Of a stretch of 64,000 bases of DNA, positions 35,292-45,315 are shown piece by piece. Every line of letters begins with the position of its first letter. Position 1 is the first letter of the stretch. Under the pieces are notes generated by a model. The model did not search any database. It had not been told where the DNA came from and saw only the letters and a list, made by a program, of their open reading frames with translations. The position numbers and the translations under genes are program-made. The stretch is from Nannobrachium achirus (taxonomy: Eukaryota; Chordata; Actinopteri; Myctophiformes; Myctophidae), in NCBI GenBank assembly GCA_963921795.1, contig OY997641.1, positions 26,586,052 through 26,650,051 of the forward strand. Reading direction: 5' to 3'.

Positions 35292-36404
35292 TTAATCTAT
35301 TTTATTTTTTAAACCTATTATACCAACTGTCATACCAGCTCTCCAAATTCGAACCGAGGTTTGACTTTTATATTTTCTGCTGGTAGTCATGGTTGCCAGT
35401 TCCCACCTGATGTCATGTGGGAGTTCAGACTCATCCAGACCATGCTGAGTGACTGCTAGCTTGCATAACGTCTTCAGGCTGGGGTTTAAGTCTAGGATGT
35501 ACAGGTCACCAGAAACGAGGTTGTTGTTGTGTCCTCCATGGATGATAATACGATCTCCCACCATGCAACACGTCCCACACATCCAGGGTCCTTTCCACTT
35601 GGGCTCAACCTGCTTCCAGGAATAGGTCTCTGGACTGAATTTCCACAGATCATTGAAGTACTTGTTTTTGAAGTTGTGGTTCTTGCCACCAAATACGTAC
35701 AGCTCTCCATTGTAGGCAAAGGCTGAATGACAGAAACGTTCTTCTGGGAGAAGGTGTCCAGAAGGCATGCTCAGCCAGCAGTTGGTCTCTGTGTCAAACA
35801 CTCTGGTGTTGTTGAAGTAGCCGCCCCCATAGCCTCCAAATACAAACATCTTTGTCCCCATGATGGTGGCAGAGTGACCGTATGAAGCAGGCGGTTGAGT
35901 TCCTCTGGTGTTAATTGAAGTCCAGACCATTATGTTGGTGTCCAACTTGTACATGTCATACCTCCATATGTCGTTTATGTCCTTTCCTCCATACACAAGC
36001 ATGATCTTCTCCAGGACACAGGCCGAGTGCAAATACCTTGCTTCTGGAATAGACCCAGAGACATTGGGTTTGAACCAGCTGTGGGTGCTGACATCAAAGG
36101 CATAAAGCACATTGCAGTAAGGAAAGGAAAGGTAAGGCAACCCTCCCCAGATGTAGGCAATTTCTTCTACCAGCACAGCTGTGTGGCCAGAGAGCCTGGA
36201 GGGAACCTCAATGGGACCTTGTCCTCTTCCATTCACTGGGGGCAACTTCCTCCAACGCAAAGACACTGTGTTGAAGATGTGGACATTAATCTGCTCCTTG
36301 TTAAGGTAGTTGTATCCTCCAAATGTGTACAGCTTGTATCCGACTAACACAGCAGCATGGTGGGTCTCCTTAGGTCCTCCTTTCAGTCTGGTCCAGAGAA
36401 TCAT
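35292..36404 (-). CDS. KLHDC3-like kelch protein, intronless retrogene
   Basis: The product, 370 residues from the ATG at 36404 (MILWTRLKGGP), aligns with KLHDC3 (about 382 residues) from start to near the end. An in-frame upstream TTG is not a plausible start. Kelch repeats are visible as HHAAVLVGYKLYTFGGYN, SGHTAVLVEEIAYIWGG, LHSACVLEKIMLVYGGK, YGHSATIMGTKMFVFGGYGG, CHSAFAYNGELYVFGGKN and CCMVGDRIIIHGG. In the known family KLHDC3 is a substrate receptor of the CUL2-elongin B/C ubiquitin ligase and reads C-terminal degrons. The receptor end is kept here: a BC-box-like SLKTLCKLAV (about 309-318) and LPHDIRWEL (about 328-336). The last about 30 residues do not resemble KLHDC3. Vertebrate klhdc3 genes have many introns and this has none, so it is a retrocopy, well diverged yet open throughout. 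It ends about 200 bp before the left end of the 8.4-kb inverted-repeat element. Confidence 0.85.
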   Translation of the reverse strand: MILWTRLKGGPKETHHAAVLVGYKLYTFGGYNYLNKEQINVHIFNTVSLRWRKLPPVNGRGQGPIEVPSRLSGHTAVLVEEIAYIWGGLPYLSFPYCNVLYAFDVSTHSWFKPNVSGSIPEARYLHSACVLEKIMLVYGGKDINDIWRYDMYKLDTNIMVWTSINTRGTQPPASYGHSATIMGTKMFVFGGYGGGYFNNTRVFDTETNCWLSMPSGHLLPEERFCHSAFAYNGELYVFGGKNHNFKNKYFNDLWKFSPETYSWKQVEPKWKGPWMCGTCCMVGDRIIIHGGHNNNLVSGDLYILDLNPSLKTLCKLAVTQHGLDESELPHDIRWELATMTTSRKYKSQTSVRIWRAGMTVGIIGLKNKID

Positions 36405-36598
36405 TTCACGCAACACTGTGAATCCGTTCAACTAATTTACAATAGAGCCTGTTAGAAGGTAGTTCAATAGGTTCCCAGAAGTTCCTGAATGGTGTTGTTT
36501 GAAAATACAGCATTTAAAAGGACAATTATATCTGGCGTGATGACAACATTATATGACATATTAGCTAATGACGTTATTCAATCTCAATGGTGATTCAA
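36405..36598. other. 5' flank of the klhdc3-like retrogene
   Basis: AT-rich, with no promoter assigned. Confidence 0.4.
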
Positions 36599-36776
36599 GC
36601 TAAATCCAGAAGGAGCGAATACACTTCCCGGCAGCGGCACCTGCCGCGGCGTCGTCGGACTTGCCGACAACAGCCGCGGCAATGATTCCTATGCCGTGGC
36701 AATTATACCTAATCCGTGGCAACGCCGGACAGACCGACAATCGAGCTGCGTCAGCCGCTGTTGCCGAACCTATCCC

Positions 36777-36807
<31 letters not shown>

Positions 36808-36843
36808 ACGCACGCAGGCACGCATGCATGCACACACGCAGGC
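36777..36843. repeat. C run with CA/GCAGGCA repeats
   Basis: About 17 C then CA repeats and GCACGCATGCATGCACAC. The right arm has the inverted equivalent at about 44747-44831, there expanded with two G runs. Confidence 0.9.
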
Positions 36844-36980
36844 ACCATGATCAGCAGTGGACCAACGTGCTCATATAGTCAATTATGTATAAAAAAATGA
36901 ATGAAGTATTAAAACAGTCATGTCTGCTCTCTCTGGTGGTCGCTTGCTGACCTTCCGGATCTGCTGGTGGACCACCGGGT

Positions 36981-37339
36981 CCGCCGGGCCACACCGGCAG
37001 CCGCCGTAGCCGCCGTCACCTGCCGGGCTTCACCGGCAGCCGCCGCTAGCAGCTGTCACCTGCCGGGCTTCACCGGCAGCCGCCGGTGACCCGCCGGGCT
37101 TCACCGGCAGCCGCCGCTAGCCACCGTCACCCGCCGGGCTTCACCGGCAGCCGCCGCTAGCCGCCGTCACCCGCCGGGCTTCACCGGCAGCCGCCGCTAG
37201 CCGCCGTCACCCGCCGGGCTTCACCGGCAGCCGCCGCTAGCAGCCGTCACCTGCCGGGCTTCACCGGCAGCCGCCGCTAGCCACCGTCACCCGCCGGGCT
37301 TCACCGGCAGCCGCCGCTAGCAGCCGTCACCCGCCGGGC

Positions 37340-37340
<1 letters not shown>
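36981..37340. repeat. 40-bp GC-rich minisatellite in left arm
   Basis: About nine units made of CCGCCGTCACCCGCCGGGCT and TCACCGGCAGCCGCCGCTAG, with CAGCCGTCACC and CCACCGTCACC variants. Confidence 0.95.
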
Positions 37341-37372
<32 letters not shown>

Positions 37373-37452
37373 TGGGTCTTCTCCACCTCGCCTCTCCACT
37401 TATATCTATCCATTTTACGCACAGCTGTTTTGCGCTGCACGTATCTATCCCG

Positions 37453-37516
<64 letters not shown>
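37339..37516. repeat. (CTGT)n and (CA)n microsatellites in left arm
   Basis: CTGT units at 37341-37371 and CA units at 37455-37516. The inverted counterparts are at 44207-44243 and 44036-44125, with different copy numbers. Confidence 0.92.
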
Positions 37517-37518
<2 letters not shown>

Positions 37519-37770
37519 ACAAGCGCTGTGGGATTACCTGTGCCCATTTTCCCCTTCGTTTTTACCCCTCCCTAGTCCCAAATATACAGTAGGCTATATT
37601 ATATACTGTATATAGGCTTATGCCTTATTGTATTCATTTTATTGTAGGCTATAATAGTTATTGACCATAGCTTAATAGTCTGTTATTTGTATTTCTTTCG
37701 CCCGGCCTGGCCGTTTAATTATCCATTTCTACCTTCTCATATCAGCCATATTCCATTTTACGCACATTTT

Positions 37771-38718
37771 AGTCCGTGGTGGAAGTATAAAACATTTGGA
37801 CTATAGGCCTATTAGGCTAAACAGCAGCTGCTCACCCCACGTCAGTCACTTTCTCTGATGGTCCGTGCAGTTATGTAATCTCTAGCATACTCCTTTCAAG
37901 TTCCAATTGGCGGTGTAGCTTAATTAATGGGCCATCATCAACTCGTTGTTTGATCTACCAGCTGGGTTAACAACTCCGACGCACACAGCGCGCCCGTAGT
38001 AGCAGGCGTTTCGCACGCACAAGTAGGCTATTTTCACAGACAGCAGGTTTAGAAAATATGCGCGTTACCTTAAATATTATACAATAAAATGACTTTATCA
38101 AAACTGACAATGATAAAACTGGAGCGGACATAAAATAAACACAATGGATACAGGCCTAATAGGCCTATCCTTTTTAATGCAATAGGCTACGCCTTGCAAA
38201 ACGCACGCATGTCAGTGCGTGCGTCCCTGCGACATACATACATGCGTGCGTGTGCGTGTTGCAAGACGAAGCTATCAGAACCCCGTGGCATTTTGTATTA
38301 ATTATAATATTTATTATTGCTGTGTTTAGATTATCTGGTCAGAGAATCTGAAAAAATTATCCTGTAGTGTTTAATTCTACCCGATTCAGTCGGGCCCGAT
38401 TATCTTGTAGTGTATTGCCAGCTAAAAGTCAGAGTAAAACTGGCTCTTGGGCCAGTTACGGCCTGGGATTGATGACAACAGAAATCCAGAAATCTCCACA
38501 TATGCCAATCTGGCACAGTGTGGGAATGGAATAGGCAAAGGCGCTGTCCATGGTGCTGAATTATCGTTCCACTGTCTCGCCTCGCTGGAGTCAGTGCCTG
38601 GCAAAACGCCACAAATACATGCTTATGTATTTACAGTTAAGCCCTGCTCGTCAACCACAAATACAGTAGATGAATACATATTATATTTGTTACTATCGCT
38701 TTGAAGTTATCTATCTAT
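37771..38718. other. Interior of the 8.4-kb element, left of the Helitrons
   Basis: About 0.95 kb with no inverted partner on the right side and no recognised coding sequence. Contains GCGTGCGTCC-type repeats near 38215-38260. Confidence 0.5.
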
Positions 38719-38730
38719 AAATGCGAGAAG

Positions 38731-39908
38731 TCTCTGCGTGTGTGTTTGTAATCCGCGTATCTCGAGAACCGTTCGTCCCACCGGCTTCAGATTCGGCACG
38801 CGCGTTCCCCGCCGCGGCACGGAGTGCAGTGCCGGGCCTCGACCCGATCCGACGCGCGGTTTTCCCTAACCGGCGCGAAACGTTCGGAATCTCCTTATGC
38901 GGAAATCGGCGCAAAATCGGCGCAAGCGCTGACTCATTGTGACATCACTGCAGTGCCGGGCGCAAGCGCTGAGTCATTGTGACATCACTGCAGGCAGATA
39001 CAGGGGCCTAGCCTCGACCCGACAGACTGAGATCTCCATATATGGGCATATGGGCAGATACAGAGATCTCCATATATGGGCAATACAGGGGCCTTGCCTC
39101 GACCCGACAGATATCTCCGTATATGGGCATAAAAGGGACACAGACAGATATATGGGCATAAAAGGGACACAGACTGAGATCTCCATGACAGATATCTCCG
39201 TATATGGGCGCCTCGACCCGACAGATATCTCCGTATATGGGCATAAAAGGGACACAGACAGATATATGGGCATAAAAGGGACACAGACTGAGATCTCCAT
39301 GACAGATATCTCCGTATATGGGCATAAAAGGGACACAGACTGATACAGAGAATGGGCATATGGGCAGATACAGAGATCTCCATATATGGGCATATGGGCA
39401 TAAAATGGATGCAGATATATGGGCATAAAAGGGACACAGACTGAGATCTCCATATATGGGCATATGGGCAGATACAGAGATCTCCATATATGGGCATATG
39501 GGCATAAAAGATGGACACAGATAGAGTATATGGGCATAAAAGGGACACAGACAGATACAGAGATCTCCATATAATGGGGTTTGCATTAAAGGGTGGGGCA
39601 TTCATTCCCTATTTACATCGTTCCCGAGTTGGCCATGTCGCAAACTCCATATATGGGCATAAATGGGCACAGGCAAACAGATGGTCAAACCAGGTCCTAC
39701 AGAGATCTCCATATATGGGCAGAAAATGGACGTAGACAGACATATCTCTCCATATATGGGCATAAATGGACACACGCAAACAGATGGTCAAAACGGATCC
39801 TATGACAACAGGTATAATGGGGTTTGCATTAAAGGGCGGGGCATTCATTCCCTATTTACATTGTTCCCGAGTTGGCCAGGTCGCCGACTAGACGCTCGGC
39901 CGCCCGAA
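38731..39908 (+). mobile_element. Helitron-type element, first unit of a head-to-tail dimer
   Basis: Starts TCTCTGCGTGTGTGTTTGTA and ends GACGCTCGGCCGCCCGAA, which is the left stem plus loop of the 3' hairpin seen in full at 42440-42466. The next unit follows with no spacer. The interior is an array of TATATGGGCATAAAAGGG and GAGATCTCCATATATGGGCA units. No Rep/helicase gene, so non-autonomous. The true 5' border could lie about 12 bp further left (ATGCGAGAAG). Confidence 0.8.
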
Positions 39909-40606
39909 TCTCTGCGTGTGTGTTTGTAATCCGCGTATCTCGAGAACCGTTCGTCCCACCGGCTTCAGATTCGGCACGCGCGTTCCCCGCCGCGGCACGG
40001 AGTGCAGTGCCGGGCCTCGACCCGATCCGACGCGCGGTTTTCCCTAACCGGCGCGAAACGTTCGGAATCTCCTTATGCGGAAATCGGCGCAAAATCGGCG
40101 CAAGCGCTGACTCATTGTGACATCACTGCAGTGCCGGGCGCAAGCGCTGAGTCATTGTGACATCACTGCAGGCAGATACAGGGGCCTAGCCTCGACCCGA
40201 CAGACTGAGATCTCCATATATGGGCATATGGGCAGATACAGAGATCTCCATATATGGGCAATACAGGGGCCTTGCCTCGACCCGACAGATATCTCCGTAT
40301 ATGGGCATAAAAGGGACACAGACAGATATATGGGCATAAAAGGGACACAGACTGAGATCTCCATGACAGATATCTCCGTATATGGGCGCCTCGACCCGAC
40401 AGATATCTCCGTATATGGGCATAAAAGGGACACAGACAGATATATGGGCATAAAAGGGACACAGACTGAGATCTCCATGACAGATATCTCCGTATATGGG
40501 CATAAAAGGGACACAGACTGATACAGAGAATGGGCATATGGGCAGATACAGAGATCTCCATATATGGGCATATGGGCATAAAATGGACGCAGATATATGG
40601 GCATAA

Positions 40607-41974
40607 GATTAGATTTAGATTAGATTAGAGTTTATTTGTCATTGTAACAATACAGTACAGGTACACAGGCACAGTTTCATTTGTCAACGATCAACTCATT
40701 TTCAAAGAACAGTACACATACAAGTACATTCACAGTACAACGAAATGTATTTGTGCATTTAAGGGAGCACGCTGCTGCCATACAGTACATACAGTACCAC
40801 GGCGCTGCTATAGCCCTTTCTTGCTGAAAAAGAAAAAGATAAAGATTTGGGAGGTGCAAGCTTTGCATTGGATGGTGTTGGGTTGCTTGGGCCGTTAAAA
40901 AAAGACATTGCTTCCGGGCAGTTCCTCCTGGAACTGCCCGGGAGAAAGAAAAAATAAGCCCTTACGAACATTGGGAAGGGGGGGGGGGGTGGGGGGGGGT
41001 GAAGGCAGGTGAATGGATGTGTGTGTGCGTGTAAGTCTGCGATTGTGTTCGTGTGGGCGTTAGTCCGGTTGTAAGCTTCCAGATAGTAGCTAGGTCAGAA
41101 TGTCCTTTTCGCTGGTGACAATGCGATACTATGTAGACGTCCTTGGCCCAGCACCAGCTCGAAAGTCAAAACACCAGATGTTCGTGTGGGAGCAGACATG
41201 AATTGGGTGAGGGTGGGAAAGGCTTCCCTTCACATTGACTTCCTTTAGGTTGGGGGGGTTGGGGGGCGAGCGCACACAACACAGTTCCCATCTCACAGGA
41301 GGAGTGCGGTATTCCAAGGTCGTGCCAGTCCGGTCGTAATAATTCGGGCGAGGGATACAGAGAGTTAGAGTATACTCCTCTATTGTCCATATTTTGGCCC
41401 TCTTTGCATAGCGTTGTTTTGCTCCAGCAAGATGTTGACATTGCGTTTGAGTTCGTTAAACGCAACAGTCTGGGCACAAGCAACTTTGTGCAGTTCCAAT
41501 ATCATGACGGGCAGTTTTGGGGCTCCTGGGGGTCCACCCATCTTGCAGATTTTTCGATAAACCAAGGCAAAGCCCATGCCAATCAGCAGAAACCCTGTTA
41601 TCACAAGAGTAAAAAGATAAAGATCTTCCACATCCTCAACGGAAAGAACCGTAAGGCACATCATATTCCACCGTTGCCGGTAGTCCATCACGTACCCAGC
41701 TGGGTAGGTTCCGTCGGGACAACTGGATTCCTCCGAACCAGATTTTCGTGTTGAAAAGATAGTATCCATGGCATTCAGTGCATAGCTCACCAGATCCATG
41801 TTTGCTTCCAAATAGGTCCAAATAGCTACGAGAGTAGAGACAGTGTTCAGATACGCTCCGTTTCGAAGACAATGAGAAGGGGAAACTCTCCGTAAGCAGC
41901 GGGTAGACACACGAGGGAGGGAGAGATAAGAGAGCTAGAGAGAGTGCGACCGCCTTCAGTGAGAGCTGAGCAAG
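40607..41974 (-). mobile_element. Retroposed insert with LINE-like tail inside the Helitron
   Basis: Interrupts a Helitron unit between CATAA and AAGGGACAC; no clear TSD. Its minus-strand 3' end reads AATGACAAATAAACTCTAAT followed by TCTAA repeats, the kind of tail found on LINE-mobilised sequences. It holds one ORF (41380-41799), a C/T-rich leader upstream and a perfect 12-bp hairpin (40914-40941, GGGCAGTTCC stem, TCCT loop) in the 3' part. The intact frame and the near-identical Helitron around it suggest recency. Confidence 0.65.
41380..41799 (-). CDS. Unidentified single-span membrane protein ORF
   Basis: From the first ATG (41799) the product has 139 residues. The frame is open upstream to 41910, but only from a GTG. 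I do not recognise the family. It has a short N-terminal part with CPDGTYPAGYVMDYRQRW (about 27-44), one hydrophobic span LYLFTLVITGFLLIGMGF (about 61-78), the positive stretch YRKICKMGG just after it, and a C-terminal part ELKRNVNILLEQNNAMQRG that could be helical. The pattern fits a small single-pass membrane protein with a short cytosolic tail, but no function can be inferred. It is the only ORF of the retroposed insert, so it may be a captured host transcript or a gene of an unknown retroposon. Whether it is translated is unknown. Confidence 0.45.
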   Translation of the reverse strand: MDLVSYALNAMDTIFSTRKSGSEESSCPDGTYPAGYVMDYRQRWNMMCLTVLSVEDVEDLYLFTLVITGFLLIGMGFALVYRKICKMGGPPGAPKLPVMILELHKVACAQTVAFNELKRNVNILLEQNNAMQRGPKYGQ

Positions 41975-42472
41975 AAGGGACACAGACTGAGATCTCCATA
42001 TATGGGCATATGGGCAGATACAGAGATCTCCATATATGGGCATATGGGCATAAAAGATGGACACAGATAGAGTATATGGGCATAAAAGGGACACAGACAG
42101 ATACAGAGATCTCCATATAATGGGGTTTGCATTAAAGGGTGGGGCATTCATTCCCTATTTACATCGTTCCCGAGTTGGCCATGTCGCAAACTCCATATAT
42201 GGGCATAAATGGGCACAGGCAAACAGATGGTCAAACCAGGTCCTACAGAGATCTCCATATATGGGCAGAAAATGGACGTAGACAGACATATCTCTCCATA
42301 TATGGGCATAAATGGACACACGCAAACAGATGGTCAAAACGGATCCTATGACAACAGGTATAATGGGGTTTGCATTAAAGGGCGGGGCATTCATTCCCTA
42401 TTTACATTGTTCCCGAGTTGGCCAGGTCGCCGACTAGACGCTCGGCCGCCCGAAGGGCGGCCGAGCTTCTAG

Positions 42473-42680
42473 TTATATAAATGTGAATAAATGTTAAGGG
42501 CAGATATTCACAACATGACAAAAGTGAGTTTCCTTTTTTTTTATTTTACAAAGATGCGAGCAGCGTGCAAAACAGGTGTGCATAAAAAAATAGGTGGAGA
42601 GGGTCAGAGGGACTGATAGACATTGATTATTATGATTAGGTCTACTACAAGGCTACACTAAGGAAGGAAAGGGTGGTACG

Positions 42681-42716
<36 letters not shown>

Positions 42717-43237
42717 GAAAGTGGCCAAATTGGCCACTTAAATTGTCTGCGGTTGATCCCGTCATGCACTCCTTTGAAGTCAAAATTGGGCCATTCGGTT
42801 TTTGTAACCTAATTGTTTGTTTGAACGCACAGCAGGGAGTCCTTGCAGCTGTCAATGGTGATATAGTCAGACAATAGCCTACACTTCATATTCACTTTAT
42901 ATATTTATTTTATTAACTGTAGGCCTGGTCCTATAGAGCTAGTAGGCTTTTGCATGTCTTATTACACATAAAAAAAAAACGCGGAGGCGCCGTGGGCCGC
43001 TAAAAAAAGAATAAGAAATAGATAGATAGATCCAGTCACAACAGAGCAGCATCATGTCCCAATCCTACCCAGCAGACATGTCAGTGTTTTGGCCAGGTCA
43101 GACGATCGCCTGGAATATAATGGACCCTTATGGACATTTTAATTCTTGTGCGGGTAGGCCTAAAATGAAACCAAATGGACCCGTAAGGGGGGGAACGTTT
43201 GGTTTAATTTTACACTCTCTCACTGTGGAAAACACTG

Positions 43238-43290
<53 letters not shown>

Positions 43291-43790
43291 ATGGCTGGCT
43301 TGCTGGCTGCTGGTCAGTATAACAGAAACGCATTGTCCTTTTTCTTTCTTGGAGCATTACAGGTATTTTGCATATACTGTCTTTCATGTATGATGAGGGC
43401 ATCATACTGCAAACTATTACATCACGCTGCTACCTGACAGGGAGTCTTACTGGTTATTATTAATATCTTATAGGCTAACTGGGTCATTAAGGCATTATGT
43501 TCGGAAATGGCTTTGGTTAATAATAAACCTGACGCCGAGGTACGGTGAATAACCCAACATGTTATCGATAAAATCCGCATAGTACATAAGCAGAATGCTG
43601 GTCACAATGAATCCAAAGATTTACGCATGACAAGCGCAGAGAAACCATATGCCTAAATAATAATAATGAAGAACATGTGTTGAAACATAAACATATCTAT
43701 GATGAATTCGATTAAGGAGAACCTTTAGTTAATTTAGCTGCAAAGAAAAATGAAGGTTATATTTATATTCGGGGTGAGGGGGTCGGTAAA
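42473..43790. other. Interior of the 8.4-kb element, right of the Helitrons
   Basis: Contains a (CAGA)n tract at about 42681-42717, directly followed by GTGGCCAAATTGGCCAC, and a (CA)n tract at 43241-43288. No gene recognised. Confidence 0.5.
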
Positions 43791-44034
43791 ATGTGCGTAA
43801 AATGGAATATGGCTGATATGAGAAGGTAGAAATGGATAATTAAACGGCCAGGCCGGGCGAAAGAAATACAAATAACAGATTATTAAGCTATGGTCAATAA
43901 CTATTATAGCCTACAATAAAATGAATACAATAAGGCATAAGCCTATATACAGTATATAATATACTGTATATTTGGGACTAGGGAGGGGTAAAAACGAAGG
44001 GGAAAATGGGCACAGGTAATCCCACAGCGCTTGT

Positions 44035-44035
<1 letters not shown>

Positions 44036-44126
<91 letters not shown>

Positions 44127-44206
44127 CGGGATAGATACGTGCAGCGCAAAACAGCTGTGCGTAAAATGGATAGATATAAGTGGAGAGGCGAGGTGGAGAA
44201 GACCCA

Positions 44207-44243
<37 letters not shown>
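44036..44243. repeat. (GT)n and (GACA)n microsatellites in right arm
   Basis: GT units 44036-44125 and GACA units 44207-44243, the inverted counterparts of those in the left arm. Confidence 0.92.
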
Positions 44244-44605
44244 GCCCGGCGGGTGACGGCTGCTAGCGGCGGCTGCCGGTGAAGCCCGGCGGGTGACGGC
44301 GGCTAGCGGCGGCTGCCGGTGAAGCCCGGCGGGTGACGGCGGCTAGCGGCGGCTGCCGGTGAAGCCCGGCGGGTGACGGCGGCTAGCGGCGGCTGCCGGT
44401 GAAGCCCGGCGGGTGACGGCGGCTAGCGGCGGCTGCCGGTGAAGCCCGGCGGGTCACCGGCGGCTGCCGGTGAAGCCCGGCGGGTGACGGCGGCTAGCGG
44501 CGGCTGCCGGTGAAGCCCGGCAGGTGACGGCTGCTAGCGGCGGCTGCCGGTGAAGCCCGGCAGGTGACGGCGGCTACGGCGGCTGCCGGTGTGGCCCGGC
44601 GGACC
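44244..44605. repeat. 40-bp GC-rich minisatellite in right arm
   Basis: About nine inverted copies of the left-arm unit (CTAGCGGCGGCTGCCGGTGA plus AGCCCGGCGGGTGACGGCGG). Confidence 0.95.
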
Positions 44606-45045
44606 CGGTGGTCCACCAGCAGATCCGGAAGGTCAGCAAGCGACCACCAGAGAGAGCAGACATGACTGTTTTAATACTTCGTTCATTTTTTTATACATAA
44701 TTGACTATATGAGCACGTTGGTCCACTGCTGATCATGGTGCCTGCGTGTGTGCATGCATGCGTGCCTGCGTGCGTGTGTGTGTGTGGGGGGGGGGGGGGG
44801 GCGTGTGTGTGTGTGTGTGGGGGGGGGGGGGATAGGTTCGGCAACAGCGGCTGACGCAGCTCGATTGTCGGTCTGTCCGGCGTTGCCACGGATTAGGTAT
44901 AATTGCTACGGCATAGGAATCATTGCCGCGGCTGTTGTCGGCAAGTCTGGCGACGTCGCGGCAGGTGCCGCTGCCGGAAAATGCATTCGCTGTCCCTCGC
45001 TAAATCTATAATCAGAATGTCGTCAATACTATGACACCAGTGCTA

Positions 45046-45315
45046 TGGGGCGGCATAGCTCAGGGGTAGAGAAACTGTTATTAGAGCATGAAGGATTCCC
45101 GAAGGGTTCCCAGTTCGAATCCGGGCTCCCCCTGAGTTAATGCCGAAGAGTCCTTGAGCAAGACTCTGAACCCCTAATTGCTCCCGGTTAGTAGGCTGGT
45201 GCCTTGCATAATGTCCTCCGCCACCGGTGTATGAATGTGTGAGTGAATGTAATGCACAATCTATGTAAAGCCCCTTGGATAAAAGCGCTATATGAATGAA
45301 CCATTTACCATTTAC
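45046..45315 (+). mobile_element. tRNA-derived SINE with L2-like tail
   Basis: A box GCATAGCTCAGGGGTAGAG, B box GGTTCCCAGTTCGAATCC, body GAGCAAGACTCTGAACCCC, tail AAAAGCGCTATATGAATG. Same family as 5302-5565. It sits between the 8.4-kb element and the third Helitron relative. Confidence 0.92.

Larger units (their letters stand above)
39909..42472 (+). mobile_element. Helitron-type element, second unit, complete 3' end
   Basis: Nearly identical to the first unit over about 39909-40606 and 41975-42454, interrupted by a 1.37-kb insert. It ends in a perfect 12-bp stem (GCTCGGCCGCCC/GGGCGGCCGAGC, 42440-42451 and 42455-42466, loop GAA), then TT, then CTAG (42469-42472) followed by T. Hairpin plus CTRR followed by T is the Helitron terminus. 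Confidence 0.85.
36607..44998. mobile_element. 8.4-kb element with about 1.2-kb terminal inverted repeats
   Basis: Left arm about 36607-37770 and right arm about 43790-44998 are inverted copies that share GCAGCGGCACCTGCCGC, TTGCCGACAACAGCCGCGGC, a 40-bp GC-rich minisatellite, GACA and CA repeats and a CCCGGCCTGGCCGTTTAATT segment. Immediately outside, the 8-mer GCTAAATC occurs at 36599-36606 and 44999-45006, a candidate TSD of hAT length. Ends read CAGAAGGAGCGAATACA and, inverted, GAGGGACAGCGAATGCA. A 55-bp element at 50752-50806 has very similar ends and its own 8-bp TSD. No transposase is visible. The inside carries a Helitron dimer. Confidence 0.75.

Noticed and set aside
36405-36431. Ten-residue N-terminal extension of the KLHDC3-like frame
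   Set aside because: The extension begins at TTG, not ATG. The ATG at 36404 matches the family start.
38974-40604. Open frames of about 200 residues with YAHIWRSLYLPICP-type repeats
   Set aside because: They come from tandem Helitron units read in several frames on both strands; not protein coding.
41800-41910. N-terminal extension of the membrane-protein ORF
   Set aside because: It would need a GTG start; the first ATG is at 41799.
45046-45130. Possible tRNA gene
   Set aside because: The A and B boxes belong to a SINE head; the cloverleaf is incomplete and the SINE body follows.
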